Positions 1 to 7,282 of a DNA stretch of 64,000 nucleotides are shown in pieces. Within the stretch, counting starts at the first letter, position 1. Every line of letters begins with the position of its first letter. The DNA is from CAYLNL01 sp964385175 (GTDB taxonomy: Bacteria; Bacteroidota; Bacteroidia; Flavobacteriales; Flavobacteriaceae), in contig CAYLNL010000002.1 in assembly GCA_964385175.1 (NCBI GenBank), positions 1 through 64,000 on the forward strand, in the 5' to 3' direction. The notes below the pieces were generated by a model. That model had not been told where the DNA came from. It saw nothing but the letters and a program-made list of their open reading frames with translations, and made no database searches. The translations under genes were made by a program, and so were the position numbers.

Positions 1-1
1 T

Positions 2-2056
2 AATTCGGACACTTCTGATCCGCTCATCTGGGGCGACTTTGCCGCGGATGCGCTGAGGGTGAACGGGAGCCTGCGGGTAACTAACCTGCCCCAGGATGAT
101 GCGCTCAACCGCGTGTTGGTAGCAGACGCCACCGGCAACCTTAACTGGCGGGAAGCGGCTACGCTGAATACGGATAGTCAAACGTTGAGTCTTACAGGGA
201 GCGATTTATCTATTTCTAACGGGAATAGTGTGAGTCTTTCCTCTCTGACCACCAACACCCTTCTTACTGGTTTAGCCGGCGGACAAACCGTTAAAGGTGG
301 TACGGCAGCCTCTGAAAATCTCATGCTTACCTCAACCAACCATGCTACAAAAGGAAAAATACTACTGGGGTCTTCTGCTTATGACGAAGCAAACAACAGG
401 TTGGGCATTGGCACAGCAACCCCCTCCGAAGCCCTGCACGTGAACGGTTCCGTAAGAGGCAACCAAAACGGGGCGTTGCGTATCAGCACTGGCTACGGCT
501 ATGTTGACGTAGGTCCCCAAAATGCGAGTTGGTCTCATTTTCAAACAGACCGTCCAAGGTTTTATTTTAATACAGGCATCTCGGTAGATGAGGGATTGAT
601 AGGAAGCTATAATGAAGACCTACAACTCCAAACCTCGGGCACTACCCGGGTAAGCGTTTCAAATGCTACCGGCAACGTAGGCATTGGCACTACCACTCCT
701 TCAAATGTCCAGGGCTGGCAAAGGGTATTGGATGTGAATGGGCAAAATCACGCTAAGATTTTAGCCACAACCAATACCGGGTCGGTCAAAGCCGGTATTT
801 TTGCGCACGATGCGGGCTGGTATGGAGGTGGTGGTTTTATCGGTACGGAGAGTAATCACAACCTTTTCTTCCTGACAAATTATGACGCTAAAATGATGAT
901 TACCTCGGCAGGTAATGTAGGCATTGGCACTACCAGCCCGCAATCTAAATTAGATGTAGCCGGCATTATCAGCGTAAATGGGCAACGGGTTATAGACAGC
1001 GATATAAATACTATAAAAATAGGCGATATGGCAGGTGTGGACGGGTTGAGAAACCTGTCTCTACGAGCCGGTGATCAGGAACGGCTTTTTATTACCCAAA
1101 ATGGCTACGTAGGCATTGGCACAGCAACCCCCTCCGAAGCCCTGCACGTGAACGGTTCTGTAAGAGGCAACCAAAACGGGGCGTTGCGTATCAGCACTGG
1201 CTACGGCTATGTTGACGTAGGTCCCCAAAATGCGAGTTGGTCTCATTTTCAAACAGACCGTCCAAGGTTTTATTTTAATACAGGCATCTCGGTAGATGAG
1301 GGATTGATAGGAAGCTATAATGAAGACCTACAACTCCAAACCTCGGGCACTACCCGGGTAAGCGTTTCAAATGCTACCGGCAACGTAGGCATTGGCACTA
1401 CCACTCCTGGCGGAAAACTTCACGTAAATGGAAGCGCTTATATTGGCAATGAAAACGGAAATGCGTCCTATAGGGTTTCCATAGGAGGTTCAGGGGGAAG
1501 TTACGGTTCAGTGGGCTATGGGTATAAATATTCGGTAAATAATTCAGAGTATAAATACGCTGTAAATGACTATGCTTCGCAAATAGAATTCGCCACAGGA
1601 GGATTTACTTTTAAAACCGCTCCCGTAGGAGTATCCGACGGGGTGGTAAACTTTACCAATGCCCTGCGGATTCAACAAAATGGCAACGTAGGCATTGGCA
1701 CGGCTACCCCGGCAGCCAACTACAAGCTCACGGTAGCGGGCGGTATTCTTGCCGGGAAAGTAAAAGTAGCTGTGCCCAACGGCGCTCAGTGGTCAGACTA
1801 TGTGTTTGCAGACAACTATGCGCTACGGCCTTTGGCGGAAGTAGAGGCGTTTGTAAAAGCGAACAAGCACCTGCCCGGGGTGCCCTCCGCCGAGGAGGTG
1901 GTGAAAGAAGGGATCGACATGGCGCAGATGGACGCCAAACTATTGGAAAAAATAGAAGAACTGACGCTCTATCTCATCGAAATAAAAAAAGAGGTGGAAA
2001 CGCTGAAAAAAGAAAATAAGGCGTTAAAAACCGCCATCGCCAACCCTAACCAATAA
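2..2056 (+). CDS. Surface/tail-fibre-like repeat protein, 5' truncated by window edge
   Basis: The frame is open from base 2, so the gene begins outside the window; the GTG at 59 is an internal valine codon. The protein is built from repeated stretches with the signature NVGIGTxxP followed by KLxVxG-like segments, as in phage-tail-fibre-like surface proteins common in Bacteroidota. The C-terminus has a conserved block (YVFADNYALRPLAEVE, then KHLPGVPSAEEV) and ends in a Lys/Glu-rich probable coiled coil of about 35 residues, which could mediate trimerisation or attachment. A 99-codon segment is duplicated almost perfectly (404-700 and 1112-1408). A small T9SS cargo gene follows after 5 bp, probably in the same transcript. 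The role is inferred to be extracellular; ligand and partner are unknown. Confidence 0.8.
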   Translation, partial: NSDTSDPLIWGDFAADALRVNGSLRVTNLPQDDALNRVLVADATGNLNWREAATLNTDSQTLSLTGSDLSISNGNSVSLSSLTTNTLLTGLAGGQTVKGGTAASENLMLTSTNHATKGKILLGSSAYDEANNRLGIGTATPSEALHVNGSVRGNQNGALRISTGYGYVDVGPQNASWSHFQTDRPRFYFNTGISVDEGLIGSYNEDLQLQTSGTTRVSVSNATGNVGIGTTTPSNVQGWQRVLDVNGQNHAKILATTNTGSVKAGIFAHDAGWYGGGGFIGTESNHNLFFLTNYDAKMMITSAGNVGIGTTSPQSKLDVAGIISVNGQRVIDSDINTIKIGDMAGVDGLRNLSLRAGDQERLFITQNGYVGIGTATPSEALHVNGSVRGNQNGALRISTGYGYVDVGPQNASWSHFQTDRPRFYFNTGISVDEGLIGSYNEDLQLQTSGTTRVSVSNATGNVGIGTTTPGGKLHVNGSAYIGNENGNASYRVSIGGSGGSYGSVGYGYKYSVNNSEYKYAVNDYASQIEFATGGFTFKTAPVGVSDGVVNFTNALRIQQNGNVGIGTATPAANYKLTVAGGILAGKVKVAVPNGAQWSDYVFADNYALRPLAEVEAFVKANKHLPGVPSAEEVVKEGIDMAQMDAKLLEKIEELTLYLIEIKKEVETLKKENKALKTAIANPNQ
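404..700 (+). repeat. In-frame 297-bp direct repeat, copy 1
   Basis: This segment of the surface-protein gene recurs at 1112-1408 with an offset of 708 bp (236 codons). I see one difference, C at 451 against T at 1159, which is synonymous. The repeat begins in the GIGTATP motif and ends in the next GIGTTTP motif, so it duplicates one whole repeat module. Confidence 0.9.
1112..1408 (+). repeat. In-frame 297-bp direct repeat, copy 2
   Basis: Second copy of the module at 404-700. The near-identity at the DNA level suggests recent duplication or gene conversion within the reading frame. Confidence 0.9.
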
Positions 2057-2061
2057 GCATT

Positions 2062-2823
2062 ATGAAAACAATACAGTTATTGACATGCCTATTGCTCTGG
2101 GGAGTGAGTGTAAAGGCGCAGATACTTAAAGGAGACGACAATTCCGTGAAACAGAACCCACCAACAGTAACGACTAGTAAGGATACAGACCCTGAAGTTT
2201 TGAATAAACCCCCCGGTGATGTTAGTTGCCCCCAGAGTATTTTCATAACGGGTAATTATAGTAATGGATATACCTCAGCCGGATTATTAATAGCATGGGA
2301 GTGGTCAAACACTACCATTGTAAGTACGGCTAACGTTACTTTAGATGTCAATCCGGCAGGTTATGTGCTGTTAGACCCAGAGGTTGATGGTCCCGACATA
2401 TCTTTTTTATCAGACCCTACCGGGAATGGGGTTTTTGTAGCAAAGGCGGAAATAGGTTGTAATTATGTTCCACCTGTTGACGAGGTTAAAGGAATTCCTG
2501 TAGAACCGGTTGCCCAGGAAAATCCGAAACCTGCTCTTTTAGAACCGGATACACTATCCGAAGGGTTCGTCCTGTCGCAAAACGTGCCCAATCCCTTTAC
2601 CCAAAGTACGGAGATAGCGGCGCAACTGCCCGAAACGGTACGGGAAGCCTCTCTGCTCATACAAAACCTACAGGGCGTAACGCTGCAAAGCTATCCTATC
2701 ACCCAACGCGGTAAGGTAACCGTAACGGTGCTCGGCGGCTCGCTACAGGCGGGGGTGTATGCGTATAGCCTCATTGCAGACGGGCAGGTGATAGACACAA
2801 AAAAGATGATCCTCACAAATTAA
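2062..2823 (+). CDS. Secreted protein with C-terminal T9SS type A sorting domain
   Basis: A 253-residue protein. The N-terminus (MKTIQLLTCLLLWGVSVKAQ) is a signal peptide with a likely cleavage site after KAQ. The middle, roughly residues 50-140, is a Ser/Thr/Asn-rich region that I do not recognise. The last 85 or so residues are a type IX secretion sorting domain: the SQNVPNPF motif near residue 173, the GVYAYSLIADG segment and the terminal KKMILTN strand are typical. Export through the Sec and T9SS pathways to the cell surface is inferred. It starts 5 bp after the surface repeat protein and is likely cotranscribed with it. The function of the mature part is unknown. Confidence 0.85.
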   Translation: MKTIQLLTCLLLWGVSVKAQILKGDDNSVKQNPPTVTTSKDTDPEVLNKPPGDVSCPQSIFITGNYSNGYTSAGLLIAWEWSNTTIVSTANVTLDVNPAGYVLLDPEVDGPDISFLSDPTGNGVFVAKAEIGCNYVPPVDEVKGIPVEPVAQENPKPALLEPDTLSEGFVLSQNVPNPFTQSTEIAAQLPETVREASLLIQNLQGVTLQSYPITQRGKVTVTVLGGSLQAGVYAYSLIADGQVIDTKKMILTN

Positions 2824-2896
2824 TTATGAATTATCAATTCAGAATGATGAATTAGGGATACGGTTGCGAGGTTATAAAATTCCGGCATAGCAAAAA

Positions 2897-3160
2897 ATTC
2901 TGAATTCTGAATTGGTAATTCTGAATTTTCTTTGTGTCTTTGCGTCTCTGCGTGAACTTTCACGCAAAGGCGCGGAGGCGCGAAGTAATTACCAATTCAG
3001 AATGCAGAATTATGAATTAAAGGGAGTTATTAGAAATCCAAAAAAATTCTGAATTTTGCATTCATAATTTCCCTACCGTCTTGGCGTCTCTGCGTGGAAA
3101 TCTCAGGCAAAGGCGCGAAGACACCAAGTAATTACCAATTTAGGATGCAGAACGATGAAG
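2897..3160. repeat. Intergenic palindromic repeat elements
   Basis: The 426-bp gap between the T9SS gene and comEC holds two related elements and no gene. The first (2897-3018) is an extended imperfect palindrome: an outer arm with AATTCTGAATTGGTAATT pairs with TAATTACCAATTCAGAAT, and an inner arm CTGCGTGAA pairs with TTCACGCA. The second (about 3047-3160) is a decayed version with the same TCTCTGCGTG and CAAAGGCGCGAAG cores. The 'ctttgcgtctctgcgtg' type of sequence is a familiar dispersed intergenic repeat. The remaining bases show nothing further. Confidence 0.65.
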
Positions 3161-3249
3161 TAGTTTGGTATGAGCGCATTTTATACAACAAAAAAAATCG
3201 CCTATTCATTTGACCGCAATTCAATTTCAGTAAGGTACGGTTTATTCAC

Positions 3250-5274
3250 ATGAGCTCCTTCCGTTATCCCTTTATCAGGCTTACCGCCTGTTTTGCCACC
3301 GGCATCCTCACTGGTTTTTACGCCCCCGTTGCCTGGCAGCCTCTTCTCATCGCCCTATGCGCAGGGTTGGCAGGGCTATATCTTTTTTATAAAAAAGATA
3401 CCACAAAAACGCTCTTTGGGGCATTGGCCTTCACCACCACCTTTCTCGCGGGATGGTTCAACGTAGTCATTCACTCCGAAACCCATCATCCCCATCACTA
3501 TAGCCAACATCTCCGGCTACCCGAAGCGCATACCCTACAATTTAGTCTTTCTAAAAAACTGAAACCTACTGAACGCTACGAGCGCTATGAAATAAGGCTT
3601 CACTTCCTCGATACCACGCCGGTATCGGGCAAACTGTTACTCCATGTAGAAAAAGAAGGCGCCCAACCGCTACAGCCTGGCGGCCTGTACAGGGTAAGCA
3701 CCGCACTGCATGGCCTTACACCCCCGCTAAACCCTCACCAGTTTCACTATAAAAACTACCTTGAACGCAAACAACTATACCACCAGCTATACGTAGCTCC
3801 TTCTCATATATATACGCTCCCCCAACGAGACGCTTCTTTTTTTACACAGGTAGCCGCCTGGCGCGAGCGCATTAACCAAGCTTTGCAGCAACAAGGCTTC
3901 GGGGGAGACGAGTTAGCCGTTATAAAAGCCTTGCTCATAGGACAACAAGAAGATATTTCCGGGGAAGTATATGAACGCTATGCCAATTCTGGCGCCATCC
4001 ACATCCTGGCGGTTTCGGGTCTTCACGTAGGCATTTTTGCCATGCTTTTAAATGGGTTATTTAGTCCCCTGGAGCGGTTTCGGCGCGGGCGCACTCTAAA
4101 ACTGGTGTTACTGGTAAGTTTTTTATGGCTTTTTGCCCTCCTTGCCGGTATGTCTGCCTCCGTGGTGCGCTCGGTAGCCATGTTTTCTTTTATTACCTGG
4201 GCAATACACCTCAAAAGAGCCACTCATATCTATAACACCCTGGCTATCTCCATGTTTTTTCTTCTCCTCTATAAACCTTCTTTCCTGTTTGATGTGGGCT
4301 TTCAGCTCAGCTATGCAGCCGTTTTTTCCATCGTATGGATTCAACCCATGCTCTACAAAAAATGGTCGCCTCGCTACCCTTCGCTCAATTTTTTTTGGAA
4401 GCTCCTCTCGGTAACCCTTGCCGCACAGGTAGTGGTAACCCCTATAAGCTTATACTATTTTCACCAATTTCCCGGGCTATTTTTTCTCTCTAACCTGGTG
4501 GTGTTACCTTTTATGGGGGTTATATTGGGAGGCGGCCTTTTAGTGGTGGCGCTGGCGCTAAGTGAGGCGCTCCCTCCCTTTTTAGCCAATGGATATGCTT
4601 TTCTCATTCGTTGGATGAACTATTTTGTGGAATGGGTGAGTTCGCAGGAAACCTTTTTGTTTAAAGACATTCCTTTCCGTGCAGAACATGTAGCGCTGTC
4701 ATATATATTGATTTGTAGCGGGATATGGCTGTTGAAAAAGCCTGTTTTTTCACGGGTTTGTTACTTTTTAGCCGCCGTATTAGCCATGCAGGGTATTTTT
4801 ATCTTTCACCGCTACAAAACCTCACATACCGAGCGGTTTATTGTTTTCCATAAAACCGGCGAAACACTCATCGGATTACAAGATGGGGCACACTTTACCC
4901 TTCATGCCCCGGGAAAAAGCGTTGTAAACAGTTCCCCGGTGCAATCGTACCGGGTGGCAGAGGAAATTGAAACAACCCTTCAGGCTCCTTTAGAAAACAG
5001 CTATCGCACTCCCAACGGAAAATCGCTCTTTTTAATAGACAGCGCAGGCGTTTACCAAATTGCCGGGTTACGCCCGCACTATCTGTTACTTTCTCATTCT
5101 CCCCGTATAAACATGGAGCGCGTGCTACAGTTTTTGCGCCCGGCTGTTGTTATAGCCGATGGCAGTAATTACAGGAGCGATGTGGCCCGCTGGAAAAGCA
5201 GTTGTGAAAAGCATGCCATTTCATTCCACGCCACAGCCGAAAAAGGCGCCTGGGTATTTACCCGTTCACGGTAA
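3250..5274 (+). CDS. comEC: ComEC/Rec2 family DNA uptake channel
   Basis: A 674-residue polytopic membrane protein. The N-terminal hydrophobic helices and soluble part correspond to the DUF4131 region; the central Competence domain (about residues 215-500) carries the family motif SGAIHILAVSGLHVG followed by many membrane spans. In well-studied homologues ComEC forms the inner-membrane channel that passes single-stranded DNA during natural transformation. The C-terminal 150 or so residues resemble the metallo-beta-lactamase-like domain of longer ComEC proteins but lack the HxHxDH metal site, so that domain is probably degenerate. The ATG at 3250 gives an N-terminus running straight into the first membrane helix. 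It is followed by a C13 homopolymer and a GC-rich spacer. Confidence 0.88.
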   Translation: MSSFRYPFIRLTACFATGILTGFYAPVAWQPLLIALCAGLAGLYLFYKKDTTKTLFGALAFTTTFLAGWFNVVIHSETHHPHHYSQHLRLPEAHTLQFSLSKKLKPTERYERYEIRLHFLDTTPVSGKLLLHVEKEGAQPLQPGGLYRVSTALHGLTPPLNPHQFHYKNYLERKQLYHQLYVAPSHIYTLPQRDASFFTQVAAWRERINQALQQQGFGGDELAVIKALLIGQQEDISGEVYERYANSGAIHILAVSGLHVGIFAMLLNGLFSPLERFRRGRTLKLVLLVSFLWLFALLAGMSASVVRSVAMFSFITWAIHLKRATHIYNTLAISMFFLLLYKPSFLFDVGFQLSYAAVFSIVWIQPMLYKKWSPRYPSLNFFWKLLSVTLAAQVVVTPISLYYFHQFPGLFFLSNLVVLPFMGVILGGGLLVVALALSEALPPFLANGYAFLIRWMNYFVEWVSSQETFLFKDIPFRAEHVALSYILICSGIWLLKKPVFSRVCYFLAAVLAMQGIFIFHRYKTSHTERFIVFHKTGETLIGLQDGAHFTLHAPGKSVVNSSPVQSYRVAEEIETTLQAPLENSYRTPNGKSLFLIDSAGVYQIAGLRPHYLLLSHSPRINMERVLQFLRPAVVIADGSNYRSDVARWKSSCEKHAISFHATAEKGAWVFTRSR

Positions 5275-5287
5275 CCCCCCCCCCCCC
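5275..5287. repeat. C13 homopolymer
   Basis: Thirteen consecutive C residues directly after the comEC stop codon, followed by a GC-rich stretch to about 5340 that resembles the GC-rich repeats near 19.3, 20.3 and 22.3 kb. No gene is seen between 5275 and 5535. Confidence 0.8.
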
Positions 5288-5459
5288 GCCGGCGGGAACG
5301 CTTACGCACACGCGCAAGCGCCCGCAGGGGCGCACAGGAGAAACCTATTTAGGAGCGGGAAAGAGAAAATTCCTAAAAAGACCAATGAGGTTATAGGTTG
5401 GTAATCCTATTAGAATGTAAACTTTACAGGAAAGAATGTGGGGATAGTTAAAAAAGTAG

Positions 5460-5467
5460 TATATTTG
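5460..5467 (+). promoter_or_regulatory. -7 box for rimP-nusA-infB
   Basis: TATATTTG matches the Bacteroidota sigma factor -7 consensus TAnnTTTG. It lies 68 bp before the rimP start, leaving a leader that contains the hairpin at 5498-5522. No clear -33 TTG is seen. Confidence 0.6.
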
Positions 5468-5497
5468 CATCGTTAAAAGAAATTGTTATTGATAAGG

Positions 5498-5522
5498 GAG
5501 GGGACGAAAAGTCCCCTCTTTT
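5498..5522 (+). promoter_or_regulatory. Leader hairpin before rimP
   Basis: A perfect 8-bp stem (GAGGGGAC / GTCCCCTC) with a GAAAA loop is followed by TTTT. It lies 13 bp upstream of the rimP ATG and downstream of the -7 box, so it is in the transcript. The form is that of an intrinsic terminator, suggesting attenuation of the rimP-nusA-infB operon; alternatively it ends upstream transcription. Confidence 0.6.
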
Positions 5523-5535
5523 CGTAGTTTTGTAG

Positions 5536-6000
5536 ATGCTAAAAGAAAACGTTCATCGGCTCATAGAAGACGCGTTCGCCGCTAACCCATCGCTTTTCTT
5601 GGTGGAACTTTCGGTTTCTAACCGCAATTTTATTAAAGTGATTATAGACGGGGATGCGGGGGTTACCCTAAATGATTGTGCGCTGCTAAGCCACTACCTA
5701 GAACAGGGGTTGGAAAAAGAAACGACCGATTTTTCGCTGGAAATTTCCTCCCCGGGAGCTACCGCACCTATTAAAAATAAAAGACAGTACAAAAAAAATA
5801 TGGGCAGGAGGCTGGCAATTACGCTGAACGATGGGGAAAAAATAGAAGGAACTCTAACTGCCGTAGATGATACTATGCTAACCGTAACATGCAAAACCCG
5901 CATTGCAAAACCATCGGGTAAAGGAAAACAAGAACACATTAAAATAATAGAAACACCTTACTCAGAAATAAAAGAAGCAAGGGCAATTTTAGCAATGTAA
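5536..6000 (+). CDS. rimP: Ribosome maturation factor RimP
   Basis: A 154-residue cytoplasmic protein that assists late assembly of the 30S ribosomal subunit. The N-terminal alpha/beta domain (about residues 1-75, with VELSVSNRNFIKVIIDGDAGVT and the LEISSPG motif) and the C-terminal SH3-like barrel (about 80-154) are both present, and the length is normal. It is the first gene of the conserved rimP-nusA-infB operon; nusA begins 17 bp after its stop. The gene is preceded by a strong hairpin in its leader. Confidence 0.95.
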   Translation: MLKENVHRLIEDAFAANPSLFLVELSVSNRNFIKVIIDGDAGVTLNDCALLSHYLEQGLEKETTDFSLEISSPGATAPIKNKRQYKKNMGRRLAITLNDGEKIEGTLTAVDDTMLTVTCKTRIAKPSGKGKQEHIKIIETPYSEIKEARAILAM

Positions 6001-6017
6001 TTAATATAACCGTATCT

Positions 6018-7250
6018 ATGGAAAACATAGCACTGATAGAGTCTTTTTCTGAATTTAAAGACGAAAAGTTAATAGACCGTGTAACCTTAATGGCTATTTT
6101 AGAGGATGTTTTGAGAAACGCCCTCAAGAAAAAATATGGTTCTGATGAGAATTTTGACATTATTATTAACCCCGATAAGGGCGATATGGAAATATGGCGC
6201 AACCGGGTGGTGGTAGCCGATGATGAGGTGGAAGACCCTAACCAGCAGATAGCTCTTTCTGAGGCCCGGAAAATTGAACCCGATTTTGAAGTGGGCGAAG
6301 ATGTTTCGGAAGAAGTGAAGTTGGTTGACTTAGGAAGAAGGTCTATTTTAGCCCTTCGTCAAAATTTAGTAGCCAAGATACATGAGCACGACAATACCAC
6401 TGTTTACAAGAAGTTTAAAGATTTAATAGGTGAAATTTTTACTGCAGAGGTGCATCATATTCGGCACAAGGTAGCGATTTTATTAGATGATGAGGGTAAC
6501 GAAATTTTATTGCCCAAGGAAAAACAAATACCTTCTGACTTTTTCAGGAAAGGCGATACGGTGAGGGGAATTATTGAAAGTGTGGAGCTGAAAGGGAATA
6601 AACCGCTGATTATTATGTCCAGGACTTCTCCCAAGTTCCTGGAAAAGCTCTTTGAACAGGAAATCCCGGAGGTTTTTGATGGCTTAATCACCATTAAAAA
6701 AGTAGTGCGCATACCCGGGGAGAAAGCCAAGGTAGCGGTAGATTCTTATGACGACCGCATTGACCCCGTGGGCGCCTGCGTAGGTGTAAAGGGCTCGCGC
6801 ATTCACAGCATTGTACGCGAACTGGGAAATGAAAATATAGATGTTATTAACTATACTGCTAACTCGCAACTCCTAATAGGCAGAGCGTTAAGCCCTGCCA
6901 AAATAACCTCTATTACTATAAATGAAGCCAACAAGCGAGCCGAAGTAATGTTAAAGCCCGAAGAGGTCTCTAAAGCTATTGGCAAGGGAGGGTATAATAT
7001 CAGGCTCGCCGGCCAGCTTACGGGCTATGAAATAGATGTATATAGAGAGGGCGCCGAGGAAGATGTGGAGCTGAGCGAATTTTCAGATGAAATAGAAGGG
7101 TGGGTTATAGAAGAGTTTAAAAAAGCGGGATTAGATACTGCCAGGAGTATCTTAGACCAGGATGTGGAAGATTTGGTAAAACGCACCGACTTAGAAGAAG
7201 AAACTATATTAGATGTTATGAGAATACTCAAAGAAGAGTTTGAACAATAA
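6018..7250 (+). CDS. nusA: Transcription termination/antitermination factor NusA
   Basis: A 410-residue protein that binds RNA polymerase and nascent RNA and modulates pausing, termination and antitermination. The order is the N-terminal polymerase-binding domain (1-130), an S1 domain (about 135-200), then two KH domains with GVKGSRI at 256 and IGKGGYNIR from about 321. The acidic C-terminus is short and lacks the extra AR1/AR2 repeats of E. coli NusA, as is usual in Bacteroidota. Second gene of the operon; infB starts 32 bp downstream. Confidence 0.96.
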   Translation: MENIALIESFSEFKDEKLIDRVTLMAILEDVLRNALKKKYGSDENFDIIINPDKGDMEIWRNRVVVADDEVEDPNQQIALSEARKIEPDFEVGEDVSEEVKLVDLGRRSILALRQNLVAKIHEHDNTTVYKKFKDLIGEIFTAEVHHIRHKVAILLDDEGNEILLPKEKQIPSDFFRKGDTVRGIIESVELKGNKPLIIMSRTSPKFLEKLFEQEIPEVFDGLITIKKVVRIPGEKAKVAVDSYDDRIDPVGACVGVKGSRIHSIVRELGNENIDVINYTANSQLLIGRALSPAKITSITINEANKRAEVMLKPEEVSKAIGKGGYNIRLAGQLTGYEIDVYREGAEEDVELSEFSDEIEGWVIEEFKKAGLDTARSILDQDVEDLVKRTDLEEETILDVMRILKEEFEQ

Positions 7251-7282
7251 TAGAAACGCGCGCAACAGCTAAATTATAATTT

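Noticed and set aside
5159..5404. 81-codon plus-strand frame across the comEC end and the C13 run
   Set aside because: It starts inside comEC in another frame and reads through the homopolymer and repeat; Pro/Ala-rich with no family.
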